Shown here: piece after piece, positions 42,604 to 50,928 of the stretch
Layout of the letters: each line of letters begins with the position of its first letter
Numbering within the stretch: position 1 is the first letter of the stretch
Assembly (NCBI RefSeq): GCF_030143245.1
Contig: NZ_JARJNS010000003.1
Span: 1-64,000, forward strand
Length of the DNA stretch: 64,000 nucleotides
Reading direction: 5' to 3'
Origin: Rhabdaerophilum sp. SD176
Lineage (GTDB): Bacteria; Pseudomonadota; Alphaproteobacteria; Rhizobiales; Beijerinckiaceae
The notes under the pieces: model-generated
Database searches by the model: none
Told to the model about the DNA's origin: nothing
What the model saw: only the letters and a program-made list of their open reading frames with translations
Made by a program: the position numbers and the translations under genes

Positions 42604-42872
42604 TCCATTTTCCGATGCCAACCTCTGAATTTTGTGGCTCGACACCCGGTCACCGCCATTCCCGATTTTTGCCGGCGGGGAATGCCCGACGGCGATCCAC
42701 CGATTAGTGCAACCTTCATGTTGAAGCGCGTTCCACTCAAGCGCCTCCGCGCATCACGCACCATTTAAAGTTCTGTTTCTTCTTCCTTTTTGAGCTTCTT
42801 CCGAGTCAATTCCCAAGAAAGAGTTGGCCGTCCGGCTCATCCCTCCCTCCCTTAAAAATAGAAAGCCCGACC

Positions 42873-43571
42873 ATGTCGAAGAACGACGATGCATGCCCTG
42901 CCACAAACCTTATCTCCTCGCCGGCGGCTGAAAGCCCCGGGAGCAGAGCCGGCCAAACGGCCCCGCCGACCGATCAAGCGCCGGAAACTCCGGAAACCCT
43001 GGAGCCCTCTTCAAACTCCTCGACCTCGTCAAACGAAGCCTCGGAAGCGCCTGATCACCCGCAAAGCGTGGCTGTTTTCGATGAGCGCAACGACGTTTCG
43101 CAGTCCTTGGAATCCTTTCCCCGACGCGAGCGCTTCACCTGGGACGAATTTCACGTCTCGCTCGGCATCAAGGATCTGCCAATGACGGTTCAGCTCCTTC
43201 TTTTTGCGGCGCCTGTCGCGCCGGTGGATCTCATCGATCGATGTGTCGACATCGATGATATCGAGGCCTGGCTGGCGCGTTTCGACCCGTTCATTGATGA
43301 CAGGCTCGTCTATGCCGCAGGCTGGCTGTCCGATCTTTTGATCATGGAGATGGCGCTTCGCCCGGCTCAGTCGCGGGATGAACTCCGGACGCGGATCATG
43401 ATCCTGGCCGATTCACGCGCGGATCGGCCGGAGAACGGCCATTACGACCTTGTTTGCGAGACCGTGCTGAGGGCCGATATCGCCCGGCTTGGTCTTCCCG
43501 CCGACGACCCCGTCGTCACGCATTTCGAATCCCGAATGACTCTCAAGACGTCAAGAAAGTCCGAGGGTTAA
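42873..43571 (+). CDS. Unknown 232-aa protein with disordered N-terminus
   Basis: Not recognised. Residues 1-75 are rich in Pro, Ser, Thr, Glu and Ala and look disordered. Residues about 85-215 form a likely folded helical domain (RERFTWDEFHVSLGIKDLPMTVQLLLFAAPV, DDIEAWLARFDPFIDD). No signal peptide, zinc motif or nucleotide motif is seen. It lies 269 bases after the relaxase in the same direction and is followed by a strong hairpin with a T-tract. Probably an accessory protein of the mobile element. Confidence 0.65.
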   Translation: MSKNDDACPATNLISSPAAESPGSRAGQTAPPTDQAPETPETLEPSSNSSTSSNEASEAPDHPQSVAVFDERNDVSQSLESFPRRERFTWDEFHVSLGIKDLPMTVQLLLFAAPVAPVDLIDRCVDIDDIEAWLARFDPFIDDRLVYAAGWLSDLLIMEMALRPAQSRDELRTRIMILADSRADRPENGHYDLVCETVLRADIARLGLPADDPVVTHFESRMTLKTSRKSEG

Positions 43572-43612
43572 CTGGGTCAATTCCCGCAAAATCCGCTCTC
43601 CCGACCCTGCTG

Positions 43613-43647
43613 ATCGCCGCCCCTGACCCGGGCGGCGATTTTGTTTT
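43613..43647 (+). terminator. Intrinsic terminator after the 232-aa gene
   Basis: A perfect ten-base stem, ATCGCCGCCC (43613-43622) and GGGCGGCGAT (43630-43639), with a seven-base loop is followed by TTTTGTTTT. This is a textbook intrinsic terminator. It should end the relaxase/232-aa transcript and separate it from the next gene group, which begins at 43675. Confidence 0.8.
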
Positions 43648-43674
43648 CATCACCGCCGAAGAAAGGCAAAAGCC

Positions 43675-44085
43675 ATGACCATCAACCCTCCCAAGACCCC
43701 CGACGAAAAAGACACCCACCACCTCACACACGAGGATCGACATCTTTACGCGGCGCATGATCAGAGCCGCTACAACCCGAGCCCCGAGAAAGCCGCCGCG
43801 GCTTTGAACAAGGCCACGCGCGATGCCAAGACCGTTGATGCGTCGCGCGACCCTGAATTGTGTCGTCAGATCGAAACCTATGCGATCGATGCGGCAATCC
43901 GGCTCTTGTTCTGGCCCGTGGCCTCCGAGGCGGAGTGCCGCGTCAAATACTCGTCCCTCCTCGGAGCGCCCTTCCTCCCCGGAACGAGCCTGATGCTGCA
44001 CCTTATTGCTGGTGCACTTCGCCACGACAGCGAGCGGCTCGGGGTCAAAATCGAGCTCAAAACCATCGCGCCAACCCTGAACTGA
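43675..44085 (+). CDS. Unknown 136-aa protein of the mobile element
   Basis: Not recognised. A charged, polar N-terminus (HHLTHEDRHLYAAHDQSRYNPSPEKAAAAL) is followed by a helical C-terminal part (CRQIETYAIDAAIRLLFWPVASEAECRVKY, LMLHLIAGALRHDSERLG). AAGGC precedes the ATG. It starts 28 bases after the terminator hairpin, so it probably has its own promoter or depends on read-through, and it is 10 bases upstream of the next gene. Confidence 0.6.
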   Translation: MTINPPKTPDEKDTHHLTHEDRHLYAAHDQSRYNPSPEKAAAALNKATRDAKTVDASRDPELCRQIETYAIDAAIRLLFWPVASEAECRVKYSSLLGAPFLPGTSLMLHLIAGALRHDSERLGVKIELKTIAPTLN

Positions 44086-44095
44086 GGCAATCACC

Positions 44096-44794
44096 ATGAC
44101 CCTGAATCCGTTCGCGCCTCGCCCGAGCGCGCCCGCCGGCTTCCACGCGAGCGAGGTATTCCTCGCCCCGAACCTTGAAAAGGCGGCGTTGCCAGGCCCC
44201 GAGACCAGCATGGTCGACTATACCATCTACTGTGCCGGCGCCCCGCATTTGGCCCAGTTCAGCCGCCTCACCGGCATTCCGGTGTTCAAGATCGGCATTG
44301 CCCGGTTTGGCGCAATCAACCGCATTCGCGGGCTCGCCCGGCATCATTATGCCGGGTATTGGGGCCGTCCCGGCGAGGATGTTTCCAGCATGACCGCATT
44401 GCCGGGCGCTGAGAGCTGGGTCCAGATCCGACTGCCAAGGCCGAGCGAGCTTGATCACGACGTCATCAATGCCTTGCGGTTCGAGAATGCGGGCATCACG
44501 ATCAGCCTGCCGGCTTCGATCCATCCGGAAACGGTAGACCGGACGGTCGATGACCTTCTCGCCAACATCAACCTGAGGCGGGTCCTTGCAACCGAGGGCG
44601 GACAGGTCCGCCTTCGCAATGGCGGCGTCGACCAGAAGGGTTGGTTTTTTACGCATTACCAGAATGCCGACCGCCCGGATCAACTCGCCGAGGCGCGCGA
44701 ACTCTACGTCTTCGAGCCGCGCCAGCATACGGGCAATCTCGCACGGGGCCTGGCGCGGCTGGTGCATCATTATGGAGCCTGCCGCGATGAGTGA
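44096..44794 (+). CDS. Unknown 232-aa protein, possible GIY-YIG-like element protein
   Basis: Not firmly recognised. The segment MVDYTIYCAGAPHLAQFSRLTGIPVFKIGIAR near residues 38-70 has the rhythm of a GIY-YIG-type or T5orf172 domain (a YxIY start followed by KIGIA and a tryptophan-containing strand), but the catalytic residues cannot be confirmed. GAGG eight bases before the ATG supports the start. The stop overlaps the AAA ATPase start by eight bases, so the two are coupled. Confidence 0.6.
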   Translation: MTLNPFAPRPSAPAGFHASEVFLAPNLEKAALPGPETSMVDYTIYCAGAPHLAQFSRLTGIPVFKIGIARFGAINRIRGLARHHYAGYWGRPGEDVSSMTALPGAESWVQIRLPRPSELDHDVINALRFENAGITISLPASIHPETVDRTVDDLLANINLRRVLATEGGQVRLRNGGVDQKGWFFTHYQNADRPDQLAEARELYVFEPRQHTGNLARGLARLVHHYGACRDE

Positions 44795-46034
44795 CGATGA
44801 TGCGGAATCGCGCGACACCAATCCATCACCGATCCGGCAGATCCTTGGACGACATACCCTCGCCCATCTTCGCCGCGAGGCCCTCGAAAACCGGGCCTCG
44901 CGCAAACGCGAGGTCCGGTTCCCCGCCGCCAGCGAGGGGACACCATCCGGGACGGGCACGGAACTCAGGGATATCTGGACGATCCCTGCCGTGATCGGCG
45001 AACAGAGATCGATCACGGTTGAGGGTGTGAAGGGATGGTACCTCAAGGTGTTCGATCCGGCAGAAGCTGTCCGCATCTATACCGACCGCCATGGCGAGGC
45101 CCCGGAGGCCTTGGGCTCGTTTACCCTTGGTGGCGGGCAAGCGGGCGATCCCATGTTGCGCGCGATGGCCCATGACCGGCAATGCGGCTGGCGGCGCTTG
45201 CCGGTGGCAACGGATGAAACAATCACCGCGCTCGAGGCGCTCGGCCCGGTCATGCCCAACTTTAAAGAACCCCTTGAGGCCATTCATCTCGCCTCTCGCG
45301 CGTCCCTCGCGACCGGCCTGCCCTGGCAAGTCCCTGCCATGATCCTCAATGGCTCGCCAGGAACAGGCAAAACGCGTTTTTCCAAGGCCGTTTCTGCGAT
45401 CCTCGGGACGAGCGTGACAGAAATCCCGATGTCCCAGATGAACGGCGCGGGACCGCTCACCGGGACTGACCAGTCATGGAAACATCCCCGTGTTGGGAAG
45501 GTCGCCCAGGCGCTCGTCTCGGGCGAGACGGCCTCGCCATGCATCCTCCTGGATGAGCTGGAAAAGACATTCTCTTATGCCGGCGATGCGCCTTTGGACG
45601 TGCTGCACCAGCTATGGGAACCGGAAAATGCCCGCCGCTTTACGGATGAATGTCTGGGCTGCCAATTTGCGGCTCACCGCGTGATCTGGATGGCAACGAG
45701 CAATGAGACGCAGGACATCCGTGAAAGCCTCCTTGATCGGGCGCTGGTCTACACAATTGCCGCACCGGATCGAACCCAGATGGAAGCGGTCATCCGCGCG
45801 ATCTATGCCGAGCTCGCGATGGAATGGCAGGGATGGTTCACCCCGGACATCGACCCTGCGGTCATTACCCGCGTTGCGGCGAGCTCGCCGCGGCAGATCA
45901 AGGCGGCTTTAAGGGCTGCGATGATCCGCGCCGCCGCCGATGGGCGAAAGGGTCTTGAAATTGGCGATTGCCCCTATCCGCGCAAGGACAGCGCGCGCTG
46001 GTCCCAAGTTGGCTTCATCCGGCACTGGTCGTAG
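44787..46034 (+). CDS. Lon-type AAA ATPase without protease domain
   Basis: Protein of 415 residues from the ATG at 44787, nine bases after GGAG. The AAA module (about 180-385) shows Walker A GSPGTGKT at 189-196, Walker B ILLDE at 253-257, and Lon-like features between and after them (GTDQSWKHPRVGKVAQAL and DVLHQLWEPENARRFTDECL). The Lon protease domain with its Ser-Lys dyad is missing. It may be a chaperone or remodelling ATPase for DNA transfer or element maintenance. Coupled to the preceding unknown gene. Confidence 0.75.
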   Translation: MSDDDAESRDTNPSPIRQILGRHTLAHLRREALENRASRKREVRFPAASEGTPSGTGTELRDIWTIPAVIGEQRSITVEGVKGWYLKVFDPAEAVRIYTDRHGEAPEALGSFTLGGGQAGDPMLRAMAHDRQCGWRRLPVATDETITALEALGPVMPNFKEPLEAIHLASRASLATGLPWQVPAMILNGSPGTGKTRFSKAVSAILGTSVTEIPMSQMNGAGPLTGTDQSWKHPRVGKVAQALVSGETASPCILLDELEKTFSYAGDAPLDVLHQLWEPENARRFTDECLGCQFAAHRVIWMATSNETQDIRESLLDRALVYTIAAPDRTQMEAVIRAIYAELAMEWQGWFTPDIDPAVITRVAASSPRQIKAALRAAMIRAAADGRKGLEIGDCPYPRKDSARWSQVGFIRHWS

Positions 46035-46393
46035 CACGCAGAAATGGGCAACTCGGGCTACCCCAGATCATGCGCGGCAAAGGCCAAAAGCGGGACAGGC
46101 AACACCCCGATGCCCGAATCGGAGTTGTCCTCCTTCTCAGTTGTTAACCATGGAATCGCGTTTGTCGGTCGGTTCACTCGATAAAAATGTTGCAGAATTA
46201 CAACAATTTGGGTTATTCGTACAGGAAGTGCAGTGATCATTCCAGAATTCGTAGATTTATATATTTCAACTCTGTTATAAATCTACGGGAGTGATTGGCT
46301 AAAATTCAAAGTAAATCGTTGTCTTGCTTTGATGTGCCGTCATGACCACGCTCCTGATCCGACCAGTTACGGTCGCGCGAAGGAGCTTCTGTC
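46035..46393. promoter_or_regulatory. Intergenic region with a 12-base perfect inverted repeat
   Basis: In this 359-base spacer the DNA becomes AT-rich from about 46140. A perfect inverted repeat CGTAGATTTATA (46250-46261) and TATAAATCTACG (46276-46287) with a 14-base spacer lies about 107 bases before the next ATG. A weaker repeat TGTTG/CAACA lies near 46188. The strong repeat could be an operator, a replication/partition site or part of an oriT. No gene is visible. Confidence 0.5.
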
Positions 46394-48247
46394 ATGTCCG
46401 CATTTGATCCCAAATCTCAAGCCGCAAATCAGCACTATGACGACATTGATCGTCATCACTGGAGCGATCACTTTTATCAGCTGGCCAAGTATGCCGCCGC
46501 ACGCTACCCCCTACATCCGAAGGTTACGCACGGCGAGTTGCGCTCCTTAAACTACCATCACCTTCTCAATGTCGGCGACCTGGCGCTCACGATCGCGGCG
46601 CGGCGAGCCAGGACAGCAAAGTTTGGCTCTGGGCCTGCTGAGGACTTTCTTGCAAGGGTAATTCTGCCCGATCATCGGTTTGATGATGCGGTCAATCCAC
46701 CCGAAATGCATGAGTGTTGGCTTGATAGCCCGATCCTCGTAGTCGATCTCGGACCCTGTGAAGAGCAAAGGCTTGCCCCGGATTCCTTTGCTCTCCACGC
46801 AAACCTAGATTACGCTGAGTTTCTTCAGCCTGTCGCCTATAACATCGATCTCTCACAGGCGGTCGTGATCGATGGTTACCAACGGTTGCGACAAGCGGAG
46901 CGCAGGGCACGCGAAAGCGGCAAACCCGCGATGATGAGCTACATCAGCATCAGCATGTGGGAGACCAGGCGATATATCCCGACACTCGCGATGGGCGAAC
47001 GTCGGAAGCAAACAGCCGAGCAGATGAGGAGCCTGTTTGTTAAGGATGATGCAAACCCTCCAACCGGCACTTTGCATCGCTACCTGCCGGCGGCCCGCCA
47101 GCATGCCCAAAGGGCGCCCGGCTTACGGTTTGACAATCAGAACCGCCAGAAGCTCGTGATCGGTGCTATTCACGCGCCGATCTCGCAAGGGCGTCCCAAG
47201 CCCGATGCTGTTCTCTCAAGGCTCTTCCTGGAACTGCGGCTGGAGTTTCGACGGGCATGTGTCCTTCGCAATCAGCTAAAAGAGGCATGGCTCAAGTCGG
47301 GGAGGCCAGCGCTCCCAAGCCCCACCATGGGGCTTATAAATATCGGAGAAGGTCAGTCGTTCGCGCCAATCTTGTATGATCGAATTACAGATCCTGTGAT
47401 TTTACCAATTGAAGGGGCGGCTCTGAAAGATGTCCGGCTGGTATCCAAGAAAGATCTCAAAGACAGAACCAAAATCGATCGTCGGCATTACGTCGAAAAG
47501 ATCGGCGTGATGTCGTGCGACGCCTTCCTCGATCAGATCACCAGCAAAACTTATGTCGAGGGTGGTTTTCAGGATAACGAAGATTTTGAGGAAACGTGCA
47601 AGACGATTTTCCAGATGGCGACCCAGGAAGCCGGCATCGCCGGTGGAGTGGGCCTCCTCGAAAAATCGATCCAGACGGCAATCAGCCTGTTCAAGATCTA
47701 TTTCCGGGTCAAGTGTATCTGCTATCCTGCAGCGCGGGAAATCCTCGCTTTGAAGCAATCTGAAGCGTCCTTCGCCAATAAAAACAGCCAAGCATCCAAA
47801 GACTACGAAAGGGCTTTCACGCGACTTGTCACAGGCGTCGTCGGCTCAATTACAGATATCCATGTGAAAGACGTCTTCGCCCATTCCGCAACGATTGGCT
47901 ACAATCTCTGCGACTTTTACCCCAAACACTCAGTCGTCGCCGATATTGTCGAAGCGCTTGTCGATGTCCTTGCTCAGGCGAAGGACAAAAGTGGCCAAGC
48001 CTCGAAAACGCGCCGGGCTTACGCGTCAGCAGTAACCTTCGCCTGTTACGGTGTCAGCCACTACGTTGAGCAACCAGATAGGTTTCTCGCGTGGTGCGAT
48101 TTCGCTCACCAAGCCCAGCTTCATGGCGTTTCCTTCGACAAGGCGACCGAAATCTATGGGAAAACCTATCGGGACATGTTTCCGCCTGAATTCACGAGGA
48201 ACGGGCTAAGATTGTCCGAAGAGCAGATCATGGGCAGCGTAATGTAG
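46394..48247 (+). CDS. Unknown 617-aa protein of the mobile element
   Basis: Not recognised. A large soluble protein with AGGAG eight bases before the ATG. N-terminal segment with many histidines (HYDDIDRHHWSDHFYQLAKYAAARYPLHPK), a middle part with VVIDGYQRLRQAERRARESG, and a helical C-terminal third (residues about 430-600) with several cysteines. No Walker, HNH, HExxH or HUH motif is evident. Base use looks less GC-rich than in the neighbouring metabolic genes, consistent with foreign origin. It converges on the membrane-protein gene after 15 bases. Confidence 0.65.
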   Translation: MSAFDPKSQAANQHYDDIDRHHWSDHFYQLAKYAAARYPLHPKVTHGELRSLNYHHLLNVGDLALTIAARRARTAKFGSGPAEDFLARVILPDHRFDDAVNPPEMHECWLDSPILVVDLGPCEEQRLAPDSFALHANLDYAEFLQPVAYNIDLSQAVVIDGYQRLRQAERRARESGKPAMMSYISISMWETRRYIPTLAMGERRKQTAEQMRSLFVKDDANPPTGTLHRYLPAARQHAQRAPGLRFDNQNRQKLVIGAIHAPISQGRPKPDAVLSRLFLELRLEFRRACVLRNQLKEAWLKSGRPALPSPTMGLINIGEGQSFAPILYDRITDPVILPIEGAALKDVRLVSKKDLKDRTKIDRRHYVEKIGVMSCDAFLDQITSKTYVEGGFQDNEDFEETCKTIFQMATQEAGIAGGVGLLEKSIQTAISLFKIYFRVKCICYPAAREILALKQSEASFANKNSQASKDYERAFTRLVTGVVGSITDIHVKDVFAHSATIGYNLCDFYPKHSVVADIVEALVDVLAQAKDKSGQASKTRRAYASAVTFACYGVSHYVEQPDRFLAWCDFAHQAQLHGVSFDKATEIYGKTYRDMFPPEFTRNGLRLSEEQIMGSVM

Positions 48248-48262
48248 CTATCACCGATGGGC

Positions 48263-49108
48263 TCATCTTTTCCCTTCAAGCTTGCGCTGACACGTCACGA
48301 ACGCGTCAGCGCAGGCTCGGCGACCACCATTCGCTGAGACTTGTGACTGGATGTATCTGCGGATTGCGACGCGATCATTCTCGGATTCCACGCGCCGAAG
48401 TTCGAGTTCGCGCTTTTCTTTTTCCAACGCTGCGACCGCTTTGATCAAGTTGCCTTCAACGCGCGCTTTTTCGAGAGCCGCCCGCATTGCCTGCTCCAGT
48501 TCCGGGATCTTCCCGGTGCGATGGAGATCCATCAAATCCACGCTGAATCGGGTCAAGATTTCGGCGTACGGCATCCAGTCGATACGAGATTGCGCGTGAA
48601 GGATAATGTTGGCCATGACGTGAGGACGATCCTTCTGGGAAACCTTCTCCATCGCGGTGAGAAAATGTTGCAGCAAGCGACCGCGGTTCTCAAGGACAGC
48701 CGGGTCGCCGTTAAACTCTGTCATCCGCGCGAGATCCTTGAGCCAAGGTCGAGGAGTGGCGGGCTGGAGAACGAACCCGAGTTGGCGAATCGTTTCTGCG
48801 AGTCCTTTGATCTCGGTCTCGGTAATCTCCTGCCCGGGAGGATTCATCGGCCCAAGAGTTTGTCGCGCCAACTCGAGAAGGGCCACATCACCTCGTGGAA
48901 CGAGCACCCTGTCAGTGCTATACTGCCAACCGAAAACACCAACGGCTCCTACAATCATGGCAGGACAGCTCCAAATAATCCGGCGGAGCAACCTCCTGAA
49001 CCAGCCATCGAGGCGATCCGGGTCCCGGATGCGCTCATAGGGCGGGACGACCGCGCGCAATTGGCGCGCGGTCTCCCCAAATCGTGTCAGATCTCGGGCT
49101 TTGCTCAT
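48263..49108 (-). CDS. Single-span membrane protein with coiled coil, in the TraL/ParA-like operon
   Basis: Protein of 281 residues, not assigned. One membrane segment lies near residues 45-62 (IIWSCPAMIVGAVGVFGW). The C-terminal part (about 205-265) is a charged coiled coil (ELEQAMRAALEKARVEGNLIKAVAALEKEKRELELRRVESEN). The start overlaps the upstream ATPase stop by four bases. The arrangement of a small protein, a TraL-like ATPase and a membrane protein resembles IncP traK-traL-traM in order only. A hairpin-forming inverted repeat lies within its 3' end. Confidence 0.7.
   Translation of the reverse strand: MSKARDLTRFGETARQLRAVVPPYERIRDPDRLDGWFRRLLRRIIWSCPAMIVGAVGVFGWQYSTDRVLVPRGDVALLELARQTLGPMNPPGQEITETEIKGLAETIRQLGFVLQPATPRPWLKDLARMTEFNGDPAVLENRGRLLQHFLTAMEKVSQKDRPHVMANIILHAQSRIDWMPYAEILTRFSVDLMDLHRTGKIPELEQAMRAALEKARVEGNLIKAVAALEKEKRELELRRVESENDRVAIRRYIQSQVSANGGRRACADAFVTCQRKLEGKR
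48283..48313. repeat. Inverted repeat in the 3' end of the coiled-coil gene
   Basis: TGCGCTGAC (48283-48291) and GTCAGCGCA (48305-48313) are perfect nine-base arms with further CG pairing inside a 13-base spacer. The site is close to the convergence of two genes (stops at 48247 and 48263). It has no T-tract, so it is a poor intrinsic terminator, but it may stabilise mRNA ends or block read-through. Confidence 0.4.
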
Positions 49109-49911
49109 AGCGGGCGTCCCAGAGCCTCGATGAGGCCGGCGCGCACGCGTATCACGTGCTCATCGAGCCATTCATTGCAGTGCAGCACCATCGGGCGTGT
49201 GAAGACCTTACGCGCCACCGCCTCGTTCTCGCCGGCCTTACCGAAATTTCGATCCGCAACGTCGACGATGGACAGGCCGAACCCCACCATGTTGTCCGCG
49301 ACCACCGTGCCGATACTGCGGACCTCGATCTCCACCGCGCCGGCAGCCAGGGCAGCCTCCCGGTAGGGCGAATCCATCCAGCCCTGATAGTCCTTTAAGG
49401 TTCGCCCGCCCCAGAGCCCGAGGGAATAGATCAGGCTGATGCCGGTTCCCTCGAGCAGATTCGCGCATTCCGCCGCATTGCTCAAAACAAAATGCGACGT
49501 CGTCAGAGGGCGAACGACAACGAGATGGCCGCCGATCTGCCGAAGGCGCTGGGCAAGCTTCGTTAGATGAGGCATCAGGAACGCCTCGTCGCGTGCGCCC
49601 GCATCGAGAACGATGTGATCCGCCTCGCCATCTGCGATAAGGGCCACACCCTCAAGAAGGCCACCAAGCATCGTCTCGTCACGGGTTGAGATCGGATCGC
49701 CGGATGTAAGCCCAACGGAGTACATCGTCGAATTGGTCGTGTCGGTTTCGAGCACAGCAACACGAGACCCATCGGCAGAAAGGGCGTGATGAAAAGTCAT
49801 GCTGGTGAAGGATTTTCCCACACCGCCTTTTCCCTCAACGACGACAATGTAGATATGCGCCGAGATCACATTGTGATCGGTGCGTTGCAAGAGAGAATTC
49901 ACCTTACTCAT
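49105..49911 (-). CDS. TraL/ParA-like P-loop ATPase
   Basis: Protein of 268 residues from the ATG at 49911, eight bases after AAGGAA. It has the deviant Walker A motif EGKGGVGKS near residue 27 and ETDTTNST as the Walker A' equivalent (DTDxxN in TraL). Family resemblance is closer to conjugation TraL proteins than to chromosome-partition ParA, because it lacks the helix-turn-helix start and opens with IYIVVVEGKGGVGKS. Likely role: supports DNA transfer or maintenance of the element. ATGA overlap with the membrane-protein gene downstream. Confidence 0.75.
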   Translation of the reverse strand: MSKVNSLLQRTDHNVISAHIYIVVVEGKGGVGKSFTSMTFHHALSADGSRVAVLETDTTNSTMYSVGLTSGDPISTRDETMLGGLLEGVALIADGEADHIVLDAGARDEAFLMPHLTKLAQRLRQIGGHLVVVRPLTTSHFVLSNAAECANLLEGTGISLIYSLGLWGGRTLKDYQGWMDSPYREAALAAGAVEIEVRSIGTVVADNMVGFGLSIVDVADRNFGKAGENEAVARKVFTRPMVLHCNEWLDEHVIRVRAGLIEALGRPL

Positions 49912-49949
49912 GGTTTTATTCCTTTTGGATTTTTGCATTTGCTTCGCCC

Positions 49950-50090
49950 TCACGATCCTGAGCTTGATTGGACGCGTGATCCCGGGCTGCTCGCTATGCC
50001 TCCTGTCGGATACTTCGTGGATGTCATTGGCTCAGGTCGCCGGTGGTCCTGGCACGGCGGAAGCAGCGAAGCGCGATTGATCACTTTCAT
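49950..50090 (-). CDS. Possible 46-aa microprotein in the TraL-like operon
   Basis: A short reading frame whose ATG (50090) overlaps the stop of the upstream gene by four bases and follows GGGAATAA, a plausible ribosome binding site. It encodes 46 residues beginning MKVINRASLLPP and ends 38 bases before the TraL-like ATG. No domain is recognisable. Part of it lies in a DNA segment duplicated from the 3' end of the upstream gene, so it may be a by-product of that duplication. Confidence 0.4.
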   Translation of the reverse strand: MKVINRASLLPPCQDHRRPEPMTSTKYPTGGIASSPGSRVQSSSGS

Positions 50091-50173
50091 GAGTTATTCC
50101 CTTTCGTCCTGGTCTCATGCGCAATGAAGAGGTTGGGCTTGATTGCCCGCGCGATCCCGGGTTGCTCGGTGTG
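49962..50173. repeat. Imperfect direct repeat (duplication) in the TraL-like operon
   Basis: The 37 bases at 49962-49998 and at 50137-50173 match closely (both begin GCTTGATTG and contain GATCCCGGG and TGCTCG), with about seven differences. Each copy is preceded on its left by a related TTATTCC segment, which on the minus strand gives GGAATAA, the ribosome binding site of the next reading frame. The copies are offset by 175 bases and look like an old tandem duplication of a gene end plus start signal. Confidence 0.5.
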
Positions 50174-50536
50174 GTTGTCCGGGATCGGCGGAACGGCATC
50201 CTTGGAACGGGCAGGCGGCTCTCGCGCCCGCTGGCGCAATGCGGGTTGGTTTGCAGCCTTGATGGGCTGTTTGGGCGCCTGTTCGAATTTCAGGCCTGAG
50301 TGCGGCGGCTTTGGCTCTATCGGCACGTGCCGGGACAGGAGCGAGGCAAAGGTGACAAGCTTGATCGGCCGGCCAAGCATCTGCGCGACCAGAGGCAAGA
50401 TGTCCTCTGCACGCTCGCCGGCTATCCGCCGCGCGCGCAAATCGTCTGCGTGCGACACGATGAAGGCGGTCAGGCTTTGATCGACCTGACGGCGGATCGG
50501 CGCGGTGCGAAGCAGGTTTGCCGGTTCTTCGTCCAT
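50087..50536 (-). CDS. Small basic protein heading the TraL-like operon
   Basis: Protein of 149 residues, not recognised. The ATG at 50536 is preceded by GAGGA at good distance. Residues about 1-80 are helical (RRQVDQSLTAFIVSHADDLRARRIAGERAEDILPLVAQMLGR); the rest is proline-rich and basic. It could be a DNA-binding accessory factor of the relaxase (like TraK or MobC) judging by position before a TraL-like ATPase, but there is no sequence proof. Confidence 0.6.
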   Translation of the reverse strand: MDEEPANLLRTAPIRRQVDQSLTAFIVSHADDLRARRIAGERAEDILPLVAQMLGRPIKLVTFASLLSRHVPIEPKPPHSGLKFEQAPKQPIKAANQPALRQRAREPPARSKDAVPPIPDNHTEQPGIARAIKPNLFIAHETRTKGNNS

Positions 50537-50640
50537 AGTGGGTCCTCGTGGCTTGATTTCCACGACGACAACACGGGCCTCTGCGTCCCGCTACACGATC
50601 CGACTAATTAGGGGTTTGGAGGTTCTCGATTTCTGGTCCG

Positions 50641-50928
50641 GTGCCGTCGATCACCATCGACAGGACCGCAAACTCAGTGCCCAAACGTTCGCGACAGACC
50701 GCGCATAACACCAAGAACGGCTCTTGCGCCGGCCTTGCTGGTCGTGTTGCGCCTGTTCCTGACGACTTGACTATAGCGGTGATGCCCGAGCTTGCCAAGG
50801 AAGTCGCGCCCACGGAACTGGTTGCTGTTGAGCATCTCCTCGGGCCCGCGCTGCTCGACTTGCTCACGCACCGCGATCGAGATTCAATAGCTGCTCAAAG
50901 ATACGAGACAAGAGATGCCGAAACCTGA
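50641..50928 (+). CDS. Possible 95-aa protein upstream of the recombinase
   Basis: A 95-codon frame from a GTG, overlapping the recombinase start by 14 bases. Its second half (PVPDDLTIAVMPELAKEVAPTELVAVEHLLGPALLDLLTHRDRD) looks protein-like. No ribosome binding site of note and no recognised domain. An 87-codon frame on the opposite strand (50604-50867) competes with it, and only one can be real. The rest of the spacer 50537-50640 holds nothing recognisable. Confidence 0.35.
   Translation: MPSITIDRTANSVPKRSRQTAHNTKNGSCAGLAGRVAPVPDDLTIAVMPELAKEVAPTELVAVEHLLGPALLDLLTHRDRDSIAAQRYETRDAET

Noticed and set aside
42654-42688. Hairpin CATTCCC/GGGAATG after the relaxase gene as a terminator
   Set aside because: The T-run lies in the loop rather than after the stem, so it does not fit an intrinsic terminator.
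50604-50867. Leftward 87-codon frame upstream of the recombinase
   Set aside because: It competes with a rightward 95-codon frame; neither has a strong start signal, and only the rightward one is listed, at low confidence.
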